Shown piece after piece: positions 23,304 to 33,000 of a stretch of DNA of 64,000 nucleotides (positions within the stretch are counted from its first letter, which is position 1; every line of letters starts with the position of its first letter). The notes below the pieces were generated by a model that did no database searches, was not told the DNA's origin, and saw only the letters and a program-made list of their open reading frames with translations. Origin of the DNA: Cystobacter fuscus DSM 2262 (GTDB taxonomy: Bacteria > Myxococcota > Myxococcia > Myxococcales > Myxococcaceae); contig NZ_ANAH02000006.1 of the NCBI RefSeq assembly GCF_000335475.2, positions 393,854 through 457,853 of the forward strand, in the 5' to 3' direction. The translations under genes and the position numbers were made by a program.

Positions 23304-25559
23304 CTACCGGCCGTTCTTGCGGACGGACAGCTCCACGATGAAGTCGGGCCCGCCCTGGGCGCGGCCCTCGGCCCACTCCAGCACCGCGGGCCGATCGTCC
23401 CCCGCCCACAAGCCCAGCAGCTCGTACGTCATCCACTGGGCGAGCGAGCGCGCCACCCGCTGCGCGCCCTCGCGAGACACCGTCGACAGCGAGCCCTGCG
23501 CGTCCATCAGCCCGCGCACCAGCCTCGCCGGAATCATCCAGCACTCGGCGCGCAGCGCGGGCGGCACCAGGAACAGACAGACGGAGGACTCGCTCCGGCC
23601 CAGCACCGCGTCCACCTGCTCGCGCGCCAGCCGCAGGTTCGGCGCCCACTGGCCCTCGCCCCGCTGCTCCAGCTTGCGCGCCTGCACGAGCACCGCGCGC
23701 TTCGTTGTGAGGAAGCCCTCCACCTCCACCGTCAACACGAAGCCCAGCTCCACTCCGGCGGGCCTCGTCCCCTCCGCGGCCTCTGTCCCCTGCCCCGCTT
23801 GCTCGCGGCGCCGGTACTGGAAGCCCAGCTCCAGGGGCACGGGCTGTCCCTGCGCGAGGAGGATCGACAGGTCCGAGCGGATGCTGTCCACCTCGTTCTT
23901 CAAGTCCTCCAGCAGCCGCGAGACCAGGACGGACTCGTCCTCCCGGAAGTGCTCCGGATAGCGCGCGGAGAAGTCGCGCTCCACGCGGCCGAAGGCGCCC
24001 AGGAGCAGTTCCTCCAGGTCCCGATCCCTCAACCACGTCCGGCCGCCACCGAGCGTCAGGGCCCCGGAGGAGCGCAGATGCCGCAAGGCGCCCGTCAGGG
24101 TCGCGGGCGTCTCCGGCTCGGAGGACTCGGGCCCCGCGGCGAGCCACGCGTTGATGGCCCGCACGCGGAAGCGCACCCGCGTGGAGGGATGATCTCCCAG
24201 CCGGCGCAGGAGCCTGCGATCCGTGGACGTCTTCACCAGCGACAGCGTCACCAGCTCGGACTCGGAGGCGGCCGCGTCCGGCGCGCACCACAGGACGAAC
24301 TCCATGGCCGCCTTGCGCAGCACGGGCTTCTTCGCATAGCGGCGCGTCACCTCCTGCCGCCATGCCGCCAGCTCGTCCGCGCCGGGCCGGTGCTCCGACT
24401 CCATGCGGGGCCACAGCTCCGCGCATTCCTCGGCGAGCCACTCCAGGGCGTCCGCCACCGGAAGACTCCGCACCCGCTCACGCGCCCGGTTGCGGCACTC
24501 GAAGGCATCCTCCGCGCCCTGGCGCAACGCCACCCGGAACAGCCGCTCCTCCACCCACAACAACACGAGCGCCAGCCCGGGCTCGGCCTTGGGCACCAGC
24601 CGCTCCCAGCAGGTGTCCACCACCCGCCGGTGCCTCGCGAGCTCCCGCTCCTCGTGGAGGCTCGCCACCACCGCGTTCAGGGACGCGCGCAGTCCCTCCA
24701 CCGGCGGCTCGAAGGAAACCAGCACCTCACTGAGGTTGTCGATGACCGCCACCGCGCCTCCCTCCTCCAGGTTCCGGGCGAGCAGCAGGCCCGCACGCGT
24801 GCACCAGCGCGCCTCGCGCTTGCCGTGCGCGTAACACCCCAGGAAGCCGCGCAGCTCGCCCGGGTTGCGCGCCGAGGCCACGAGCTGGAAGAGCTTCTCC
24901 TCGAGGATGTCGCGGCACTCGCGCCAGGGAATCTTCGCCGCCCGCTCGCGGATGAAGGCCACCAGCTTGTCGCGGCCCTCGCGCAGGTGCGGCAACAACT
25001 CCCGGAGCTGATCCAACCGGCCGATGAGCCGCTTGTCCGAGCCCAGCAGCGTCTTCAGGTCCACCGCCACCGTGTCGTTGAAACACAGCACCCGGCCGTC
25101 GAACGTGCAGCGCACGCCACTCACCAGGCGCCGCAGCTCGTCCGGGTGGCGCTTGAGGTAGCGCGCCACCACCTTGGACAGCTCGGCGTCCACCTCGCGC
25201 GTGAGCGGCTCGAGCGCCTCGCCCTGTCCCCCGCCGCGCAGCGCCTGGACGAGCTGATCCTGCCGGGAGAGCAACCGCAGGAGCAGCTCGCGGGGCGCCT
25301 CCGAATAGGGCCACAGCAGTTCGCCCGAGTGCACCAGCAGGAACAACAGCTCTCCGGGAGAGCGCGGGCCCACGTCCAGCCGGGCCCAGGTGGCCGCCTG
25401 CGCCCGCTCGCGCTCCTCCAGGGTGGCCCGCCGCACCCAGTCGGTGAGCTGCTCGGCCCACTGGGGACGCGATGCGAGGACCGCGTCGGCGGGGGCGCCC
25501 GAGGCCTGCTCGTAGAGCGCCTGGAGGGAATCAGGCCAGTGGGGATCGACGGAAGACAT
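23304..25559 (-). CDS. Large protein of unknown function, possible C-terminal Mrr-like fold
   Basis: A 751-residue cytoplasmic protein with no signal peptide or membrane segment; I do not recognise the family. Residues 1-560 are mainly helical, rich in Leu, Arg and Glu, with several Cys (WRECRDIL, VLWCAPDA). Residues 602-700 look different: a beta-rich segment (VELGFVLTVEVEGF, then KRAVLVQARKLE) followed by REQVDAVLG and SSVCLFLVP. The order strand-E-strand-VQA(K/R)-helix-Q resembles Mrr-type PD-(D/E)xK nucleases that use QxK, but the expected Lys is Arg (QAR), so activity is doubtful. It lies 7 bases past the acyltransferase stop, so probably cotranscribed. Confidence 0.75.
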   Translation of the reverse strand: MSSVDPHWPDSLQALYEQASGAPADAVLASRPQWAEQLTDWVRRATLEERERAQAATWARLDVGPRSPGELLFLLVHSGELLWPYSEAPRELLLRLLSRQDQLVQALRGGGQGEALEPLTREVDAELSKVVARYLKRHPDELRRLVSGVRCTFDGRVLCFNDTVAVDLKTLLGSDKRLIGRLDQLRELLPHLREGRDKLVAFIRERAAKIPWRECRDILEEKLFQLVASARNPGELRGFLGCYAHGKREARWCTRAGLLLARNLEEGGAVAVIDNLSEVLVSFEPPVEGLRASLNAVVASLHEERELARHRRVVDTCWERLVPKAEPGLALVLLWVEERLFRVALRQGAEDAFECRNRARERVRSLPVADALEWLAEECAELWPRMESEHRPGADELAAWRQEVTRRYAKKPVLRKAAMEFVLWCAPDAAASESELVTLSLVKTSTDRRLLRRLGDHPSTRVRFRVRAINAWLAAGPESSEPETPATLTGALRHLRSSGALTLGGGRTWLRDRDLEELLLGAFGRVERDFSARYPEHFREDESVLVSRLLEDLKNEVDSIRSDLSILLAQGQPVPLELGFQYRRREQAGQGTEAAEGTRPAGVELGFVLTVEVEGFLTTKRAVLVQARKLEQRGEGQWAPNLRLAREQVDAVLGRSESSVCLFLVPPALRAECWMIPARLVRGLMDAQGSLSTVSREGAQRVARSLAQWMTYELLGLWAGDDRPAVLEWAEGRAQGGPDFIVELSVRKNGR

Positions 25560-25566
25560 GTGCCGC

Positions 25567-26931
25567 TTACCGCCCTGGTATCACATCCGGCGTCGCGGCA
25601 GCAGACGCCAACCGCGGTTGGTACTCCCCCGCCAGCCGCTCCACCTGCTGCGCCAGTCCTCCTCCCTCGGCGAGCAGGCGGGCCTTGAGCCGCGCCCGAT
25701 TGCCCAGGGTGAAGAACACGGACACGTCATGCCGCACGACGCTCCAGCGCTCGGAGAAGTACAGCGTGAGGAGCGCGAGCGGAGGAACACCCAGCAGCAC
25801 CGACACTCCCACCGGCGCCCCGAGCCACAGCCATGCCCCCACCGTGAGCGCCGCCCACCACACCGCCGACGTCACCGCCGCCGCGAGGAACTTCACCGTC
25901 GCCTGGACGTCCAGCTCCGCGTTGCGGCTCGCCCAGCGCGGAAACAGATAGGGCACGTAGAACAGACACAGCCCCACGAGCGACAGGGGCAGGCCCACCA
26001 CGAGCAACAACAGGTTCTTCAGTGCGAAGCGCGCCACGGGAGCGGGCTGGTACTCCAGCGACAAATCCGCGGGGTCCGCGCGCACCAGGGACAGGTGGCG
26101 CTGGAAGGTCATGAGCTGGCCGCGCACCCGCTCGAAACGCTCGGGCTCTTCCGCGCGGAACAGCTCGAGCCCCCGCGCCCAGTAGCGCAGCCGCTCCGGA
26201 TCCTTCGCCTGCTTCTGGCGCAGGGCGTAGAGGTCCTCGGCCAGTTGGATGAGCGGCAGGTCCTCCCACTTGTCCAGGTTGAGGGTGACGGCGCGCAGCG
26301 CTCCGGCGATGCGCTCGGTGAGCGCGCGCACCGAGGCGGCCTCGTCCGCGCCGTCCGCGGGCAGGAAGTCGCGCACGTCGATGGGGGCGCCCACCTCGAT
26401 GAGCACCTCGCTGCGGAACAGATGCTTGTCCGCGTACGTGAGACCCACCGGGACGATGCGCACGGCGGCCCCCTGCTTCGCCGCCCCGAGCGCGATGCGC
26501 GCCGCGCCCGTCTTCAGCTCCGCGAGCCCGGGCTCCGAGTGGCTCTTGCCCTCGGGAAAGAGGGTGATGGCCCGGCCCGCCACGAGCGCTCCGCGCGCCG
26601 CGTCCAGCGTGCCCTCGTTGCGGCCCATCTGCGTGGGGTCATCCTGCTTGCGGTACACGGGCAGTGCCCCGAGCCCCCGGAGCAGGGCGCCAATCACGGG
26701 AATGCGGAAGAGCGGCTCCTTGGCGAGGAACGTCACCTGCCGTCGCGTGAGGATGAAGACGAGCGCGGGATCGATGAGCCCGTTGGGGTGATTGCCCACG
26801 AAGATGACGGGCCCCTCGGTCTCGGCCTGGGGGGCATGCACCTTCACCCGGTAGAAGAGCCGCAGCAACAGCGCCACCAACGTCCGTACGAAGCCGTAGA
26901 ACACGCGCGCAGTGTACACCGGGCGGCGCAT
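25567..26931 (-). CDS. PlsC-type glycerophospholipid acyltransferase with C-terminal membrane region
   Basis: A 454-residue acyltransferase. The catalytic HX4D is in GNHPNGLIDPALVF, with block II GALPVYRKQDD, block III LFPEGKSHSEP and block IV RIVPVGLTYADK. Beyond the ~240-residue catalytic domain there is a helical region and four or so membrane segments (LLLVVGLPLSLVGLCLFYVP, AVWWAALTVGAWLWLG), making it longer than 1-acyl-glycerol-3-phosphate acyltransferases and like eukaryotic-type GPAT/AGPAT fusions. It should add a fatty acid to glycerol-3-phosphate or lysophosphatidate in the membrane. 16 bases downstream of the tamA start-to-stop unit. Confidence 0.88.
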   Translation of the reverse strand: MRRPVYTARVFYGFVRTLVALLLRLFYRVKVHAPQAETEGPVIFVGNHPNGLIDPALVFILTRRQVTFLAKEPLFRIPVIGALLRGLGALPVYRKQDDPTQMGRNEGTLDAARGALVAGRAITLFPEGKSHSEPGLAELKTGAARIALGAAKQGAAVRIVPVGLTYADKHLFRSEVLIEVGAPIDVRDFLPADGADEAASVRALTERIAGALRAVTLNLDKWEDLPLIQLAEDLYALRQKQAKDPERLRYWARGLELFRAEEPERFERVRGQLMTFQRHLSLVRADPADLSLEYQPAPVARFALKNLLLLVVGLPLSLVGLCLFYVPYLFPRWASRNAELDVQATVKFLAAAVTSAVWWAALTVGAWLWLGAPVGVSVLLGVPPLALLTLYFSERWSVVRHDVSVFFTLGNRARLKARLLAEGGGLAQQVERLAGEYQPRLASAAATPDVIPGR

Positions 26932-26947
26932 GGCCCAACCCGGCGGC

Positions 26948-29900
26948 TCAGAACGCGCCGATGCTGAAGTGGAGCTGCCCCCAGGGCTCGTTGAGCACCT
27001 CGTCCGGGTCCAGGTTGATGCCCACGTCGAAGGCGAGCGGGCCCACGGGCGTCACGTAGCGGAAGCCGGCGCCCACCGTGTAGCGCAGCGAGGAGAACCG
27101 GTAGGCCGTCTGATCCAACCAGAGGTTGCCCGCCTCCAGGAAGAGGCCCAGGTCGAACGAGGAGCGCACGGGGATGCGCAGCTCCGTCTTGGCCAGGGTG
27201 AACAGCTCGCCGCCCTCGCTCACGGGTGGCTGCCCCGCGAGCAGGGTCAACAACTCCGCGCTACAGCCCGCCGGCTGGATGAGCGAGCGGCAATCGGCCA
27301 CCTGACGCCGCAACTGCGTGCGCCGGTCCTCGCCGAGGATGCCGTCCTCGCGGAAGCCACGCAGGTTGCTGGAGCCGCCCAGGAAGAAGCGCTTGGAGCC
27401 GATGACCCGGGCGTCCTTCTCCAACGGCAGGATGATGCCCGCGCGAACCGACACCGCCAGCACCGTGCCCGAAGGCAGGGGCGCGTACACGCTCGCGTTC
27501 CCCGAGAGCTTCACGTTGTGCAGGGGCAGCGCCTCCAGCGGGGTGCCGCTGCTCGTGGTTTCGTACGATTGCAAGTCCCTCATCCACTCGGCGCTGGTGG
27601 ATACCAACAGGCCCTTGTGGGGATTGGCCGGGTTGTCGCGCAGATCCACCGCCGCGGATGCGCGCAACGAATGCAGGATGAAGAAGCCGTAGGGGAAGCG
27701 CAGCCGCTCCTGGTCCGCCCGGTTCAGCGTGGCGAGTGGGCGGGTGCCAGCCTGCAGCACGTTGCCCTCCAGCTCGTACTGGAGCGTGGCGTTCAACCAG
27801 CGCGTCACCGACCAGTCCAGGCCCGTCACCGCGGCGACTCGGGAGGACAGATAGGAGGGCCGCTGCACGCGCTCGGTGATGAGATCCAGCCGCGCGCCGA
27901 CCTCCAGGGGTTGCAGGCCGTAGAGCCGCGGCAGCACCGCCGACAACACGGCACGCCCGCCGAAGTCATTGATCCACGGAGCCGGAGCCGGACACTCCTC
28001 CGGCACCGTCGTGCAGGTCAGCCGGAGCGCGTTCGCCTTCTCCACGCCCTGGGTGCTCCACCCCACGTAGTTGAGCTTCAACCGGGCGGACAGGTTGAGG
28101 CCGCGCCCATCCACGTTCGTGCGAGCCGCGTCCAGCACCAGGCGCGGACCTTCCGACAGGAAGTAGCCCCCGGCGATCTCTCCCTCCCAGCGCGGGCGCT
28201 CGCGCACCTCCACGACGATGTCCTTGTTCGCCTCCGGCACCTCCGGCTTGTCCAGCCGCACCGTCACCTGCCGGAAGATGTTGAGCAGCGCGAGCCGGCG
28301 CTGGCTCTCGACGAGCTTGTCCGGCACCACCACCTCGTCTTCCTTGAGGCGCACCGTGGCGAGCACCACGTCCTCCTCGGTCCGCACCAGGCCGCGCACG
28401 AGGATGCGGCCCACCGTCACCCGGGGCCCGGGCTCCATCCGGAAGAGCAGCGACACGCCCGCCTCTCCTGGCGTGGGCTCGGCCTCCACGCGAGCGAAGA
28501 GATAGCCCTGGCGGCCCAGCTCGGTAACGAGCTCCCGCCGGCCGGACTCCACCGTGTCGGGGTTGAGCGCATCCCCGGGCGCCACGTGCACGAAGCGCTG
28601 GCCCTCGAAGCCCGGGGGACCGCCCTCCAGACGCACGGCTCCCACGCGCAGGGGCGAGCCCTCATGCACCTCGAACCAGGCCTCGGCCGTGCCCCGGCTC
28701 AGGCTCTCGCGCATGCGGGTGAAGCGCACGTGGGCCTCCAGGAAGCCGCGCTCCCGGTACGCCTCCGTCATCGCCTCCGCGGCGTCCCGGTACGCCTCCT
28801 CGACGAAGACGATGGCCGGATCCAACAACCACTCGCCCGGTCCCCGGCGCGAGCCCTCCGGCCCCATCTCCGCCACGCCCCGCAGGCGCGGCGGCGTGCC
28901 CGGCTGGGGCGTGCTGGCCCGCAGGCGCTCGGTGAGAATCTCGCGCAGCGCCTCGTTGGACAGCACCGTGTTGCCCCGGAAGTGCACCCGGCTCACGCGC
29001 AGCACGGGCCCCTCCTCGATGTCGAAGGCGAGCACCGCCGCCTCCCCTCGGGGGTGCACCAGCTCGCGCGGCTCCACGTGCACGGCGTGAAAGCCCCGGT
29101 AGCGATAGAAGAGCTCGAGCCGCCGCGCCAGGCGTGCCACGGTCGCCGCGTCCAGGGGCTCCGCGCCCTCGTAGGCGAGCACCCGCCTGAGCAGTGCGTC
29201 CGCGAAGTGGTGGTTGCCGTGGAAGTGGAGGCTGAAGCGCGGCCCGGCGGACAGGGGCACCACCACGGTCGCCGCGCCCGCCAACTCGTCGAGGATGGGC
29301 TGGCCCACGCTGGCGCGCCAGTGGCCGCGCTCGCGCAACAGGGTGCGCAGCCGCTCGAGACCCGCGTCCAGCCCTCCCCGATCCAACACCCCGCCCACGC
29401 GCAGGCCCAGCGTGGCGAGCAGCTCGGACAAGGGCAGCCCCGGACTGCCCGTCACCGACACGGCCGCCACCTGCGTGGGCCGGCCCTCGAAGACGGTGAA
29501 GACGAGCGCCACGCCGCCAGTCTCCTGCTCGCGCGTGAGCTCGATGCGGGCCTCGTTGTAGCCCTGACGCCCGTAGGCCCGGGCCATGGCCTCGAGGGCC
29601 GCGTCCAGGCGCTCCTCGTCGAGCCGCTGTCCCACGATGATGCCCTGCGCCTCGAGCACGTCCTGGAGCGCCGCGTCCTGGAGGACGACATTGCCCTCCA
29701 CGGCGAGGCGCAGCAGGGGTTGGACGGGCGTGAGCTCGAACACCACGCGCACGCCCCCGGGCACGTCCACCGAGCGCACGATGATGTCGGAGAAGCGCTC
29801 GCTCGCCCACAGCCGCTCCACCGAGCGCCGCACGGCGCGGGCGGACAGGGCCTGGCCCTTGCGGACCGCCACCAGCGGCGAGAGCCCCTGGGTATCCGCG

Positions 29901-30079
29901 TCACCTGGCAGGAGCAGCTCCACGCTCACGACCGTGGGGGTCTCCGACTGCGCCACCGCGCGCGGGGACAGCAGCCACAGGACGCACGTCAGCGCTACTC
30001 GGACTGCCAGCCCAGCTTGAGCTCGAGTCCAAGGTTGCCAAGAGTGCTGAGTGCGGTCTCGCTGTGCTCGTTGTCCCAC
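26948..30079 (-). CDS. tamA: TamA-like Omp85 outer-membrane protein with seven POTRA repeats
   Basis: A 1043-residue Omp85 protein. After a signal peptide with a long basic start (hydrophobic core ALTCVLWLLS, cleavage after AVA) come seven POTRA-like repeats at about residues 48-120, 121-201, 202-281, 282-359, 360-476, 477-553 and 554-631. The fifth contains a ~35-residue insertion. Residues 632-1043 form the 16-strand barrel with lid-lock motif GSSNLRGFREDG and final-strand signature FRYVTPVGPLAFDVGIN. E. coli TamA has only three POTRAs. The GTG at 30079 starts 85 bases inside tamB; no later start keeps the signal peptide. Function: insertion or export of outer-membrane proteins or lipids with TamB. 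Confidence 0.9.
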   Translation of the reverse strand: MGQRAQRDRTQHSWQPWTRAQAGLAVRVALTCVLWLLSPRAVAQSETPTVVSVELLLPGDADTQGLSPLVAVRKGQALSARAVRRSVERLWASERFSDIIVRSVDVPGGVRVVFELTPVQPLLRLAVEGNVVLQDAALQDVLEAQGIIVGQRLDEERLDAALEAMARAYGRQGYNEARIELTREQETGGVALVFTVFEGRPTQVAAVSVTGSPGLPLSELLATLGLRVGGVLDRGGLDAGLERLRTLLRERGHWRASVGQPILDELAGAATVVVPLSAGPRFSLHFHGNHHFADALLRRVLAYEGAEPLDAATVARLARRLELFYRYRGFHAVHVEPRELVHPRGEAAVLAFDIEEGPVLRVSRVHFRGNTVLSNEALREILTERLRASTPQPGTPPRLRGVAEMGPEGSRRGPGEWLLDPAIVFVEEAYRDAAEAMTEAYRERGFLEAHVRFTRMRESLSRGTAEAWFEVHEGSPLRVGAVRLEGGPPGFEGQRFVHVAPGDALNPDTVESGRRELVTELGRQGYLFARVEAEPTPGEAGVSLLFRMEPGPRVTVGRILVRGLVRTEEDVVLATVRLKEDEVVVPDKLVESQRRLALLNIFRQVTVRLDKPEVPEANKDIVVEVRERPRWEGEIAGGYFLSEGPRLVLDAARTNVDGRGLNLSARLKLNYVGWSTQGVEKANALRLTCTTVPEECPAPAPWINDFGGRAVLSAVLPRLYGLQPLEVGARLDLITERVQRPSYLSSRVAAVTGLDWSVTRWLNATLQYELEGNVLQAGTRPLATLNRADQERLRFPYGFFILHSLRASAAVDLRDNPANPHKGLLVSTSAEWMRDLQSYETTSSGTPLEALPLHNVKLSGNASVYAPLPSGTVLAVSVRAGIILPLEKDARVIGSKRFFLGGSSNLRGFREDGILGEDRRTQLRRQVADCRSLIQPAGCSAELLTLLAGQPPVSEGGELFTLAKTELRIPVRSSFDLGLFLEAGNLWLDQTAYRFSSLRYTVGAGFRYVTPVGPLAFDVGINLDPDEVLNEPWGQLHFSIGAF

Positions 30080-33000
30080 TGAAGCTGCATGGAAAGGCGG
30101 TTGTCGAAGCGGTACTCGGCACGCGCTCGGGTGCCGCGCCCGCTCACGGGCTGTGTGAGTTCAATCTTAAGATGCTCGGAGAGGAAATTCGACTTCAACT
30201 GTGCCGTGGGCTCGGCCTGTTGGGTGACATCGTTGTAGCTGGTGGAGATCTGCAGGGACAGGTCCTTGAGGAGCGGGTTGCTGGGAAGGAAGCGCTTCAC
30301 CTGCCGGTCCAGACCGGACATGTTGAAGAAGGCCTCGGCGGCGAGCCCCACGCCAGCCGAGGTGGCCGTCTCCCGGTCCGTGCTCATGAAGCCCAGGGTG
30401 AGCAGCGACAGCACGTCGCCCTCGGGCAGGGCCGGCTCGGAGGTGAGCCGCAACTCGGGCGCGGCGGGACGGCCGGTGGCGTGCAGTTTCACCTGGTATT
30501 CGCGCACCTGGGACTGGGCGCTCAGGTCGAACACCGGATCAATGCCATACCGGTCCTGGAAATCAATCAGACCGCGGGTGATGGTGAACTGGTTGTTGCG
30601 GAAGAAGGCCTGGCTGTCCGCGTCGGTCTCCACCCTGCCGAGCACGCCCGGGCGAGCATTGGTCCCGGTGAGGTGCAACAAGCCCTTCAGCCGAGCCCGG
30701 GCCAGGTTGTTGTCCACGGACACGTCTTTCAGGTTCAACGCGACGTCCAGGGTCAGGTACTCGCGGGGACGCTCGACGGTGGGTGAAGGCAGCACGATGC
30801 GCCGGGACAGCCGCTTGAGGATGTCCTCCAGTTCAAGGCCGCGGCGGTAGCGCAAATTGAGGATGTCCAGCACGCCCCCCAGCCGCAGTTCCTCCGGCGT
30901 ACCGGTGAGCGACAACTGCCCGGTGGTGGTGAAGGGCAGGTCCTCGTGGAAGCGCATGGACACCTCGTTGAGATGCACGTCCAGCGACACGTCCGTGGGC
31001 TGGAAGTCGCGCAGACTCACCTGCCCGTTGGCCTTGAATTGGCCCTCGTTGAGCGTGCCCTTCAGCTCTTCGAGGAGGATGCGCTGCTCGGTGAACGGCA
31101 CCAGTCCGGATACCGACCGGGCCGCTATCGGCTGGTCGCGCAGGGACAGCCGGGCGTCGGAAATGAGGGCCGAGCCCTCCAGGGATGGACGGTCCGGCCT
31201 GCCGCTGGCCACGGCGCTGAGCTCCACGCGCCCCGCGGTGCGGGTGAACATCGGCGCGAGCGACTCCAGCAGGCGCAGGTCCACGGCGCCCTGGAGGAAG
31301 AACTCCATCTGCTCGGGAGTGGCCCAGCCGCTGGCGGACAGCTTGGTGTCCTGACCGCGCAAGGTGAAGGAGGGGACCTGCAACCGCCCGTTCGCGTATT
31401 CGAGCACGATGGGGCTCTCGTTCTCGACCGAGACCACCTCGCGTGACAGGGCGAGCCGCTCCACCCGGGCCTTGAGCTGGAGCGCATCCATGTCGCGCAG
31501 CGCGCCCTGGGCCTCGACCACCGCCTTGATCGAGCCGGACACGCCCTGGGTGAAGGCACTGGCGGGCAGCAAGGGACGGATCTCCGGCAGTTCCAGCGTC
31601 ACCAGGGCCTCGAAGGGATAGGGCTCCTTGAGGCGCAGGGACAGCACGCCGCTCGTGTCGCGCGAGGGGCGACCCACCACCTGCAGCTCGCGGCCCTCGA
31701 GCCGGGCTTCCAGGTCCATGTTGCCCAGGTCGCGCTCGGCGAACGTCACCCGGGGGCCCCACACCCGCGCCATCGTCACCGGCACGTCCGTGTTGCCCGA
31801 CACCGTGCCCTCCAGCGCCAGCGTCCCCTGCACGCCCAGGCGCCGGGCCGACTCCGGGCCGACGAGCTCCGCCAGGGACAGGCGCTCCCCGCCGAAGCGG
31901 TAGTCCAGCCGGCCCTTGTCCGGCCCGGAGAGGAAGAAGGAGCCCTCCACCCAGGTGAGGCCCAGCGCCCCCTCCAGCGCCGTGCGCTCGAGCACCATGG
32001 CCCCGCTCCGGTCGAAGCGCAGCCGCGTCGAGCCATCCCCCATGCGGCGCCCGTAGTAGGTGGTGTTGCGGAAATCCAGGGCGACGAGTCCCTCGAACTG
32101 CTCCAGCGGGCTGTCGATCTCCACGCGGCCCGAGGCCTCGCCCACCAGCGGCCCCTGCATGAGGGAGACGTTGGGGTGCATGGGGGCGATGAAGTCGATG
32201 AGATCCTCGGTGCGGCCGCGCGGCACCTCCACCTCGGTGCGCAGATGCAGGGCGCGGCCGAAGGTGAGCGCCGCGTTGCCGAAGTACTGGGTGCGCCCCT
32301 TCTGTCCGGAGAACATGGGCAGGCCCAGCACCTTGTCCTGGTACGTCACCTTGCCCTGCACCACGCCCAGGTCGAAGTTCCAGAACTCGAAGTCGCGCAG
32401 GGACAGGTCCGCGCCGATGCGCACCTTCGTGTAGGGGCCCTCGACCGTGGTGCTCACCGAGCCACGTCCCGCCCACGCGAGCTGGGCGATGTGGCCGAAG
32501 TCGGAGAGATCCACGTCCCCCCGGACATCCACCAGCAGGCCCCGTTGGGTGTCGAAGAAGAGCGTGGCGCCACCGCCGAGGCGCGAGCGGCCCGAGTCGA
32601 TCTGCATGTCGGAGAAGGTGACGCGGTCGGACAGCAGCGCCACCCGCGTGCGCGCGTGGCCCCGCTCGTAGGTGAGGAAGGTACGTCCGCGCTCCGCCGG
32701 TGCATCGAAGGCGCGCGAGGCGAGCACGAAGCGGCCGTGGGACAGGTCCAGGTCACCCGAGAGCTGGAGCTTGGGCAGGAGCGTGCCGGACAGGCGGGCC
32801 TTGGCCGTCGTGATGGGGAAGTCCACCCAGGAGCCCGGAACGCCGGCCTTCTCCAGGATGCGGCCGAACGACGCGTCGTGGACCTCCAGCGCCAGCGAGA
32901 CCGGCAAGCCCGAGCGCAGCGTGAGCGAGCCGGTGATGCGCGCGTCTCCCGCGCCGATGGGCAGCCGCAGCTCCTCGAGCGTCACCTGCTCGCCGGAGTA

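Noticed and set aside
23227..24441. Long upstream extension of the N-acetyltransferase frame
   Set aside because: The extension overlaps the 751-residue gene in another frame and is Gly/Ala/Arg noise; the family N-terminus starts at 23226.
26912..30082. 1056-codon open frame on the plus strand antisense to tamA
   Set aside because: Composition (His, Gln, Arg, Ala, Gly) is that of a G+C-bias shadow; the minus-strand frame encodes a clear Omp85 protein.
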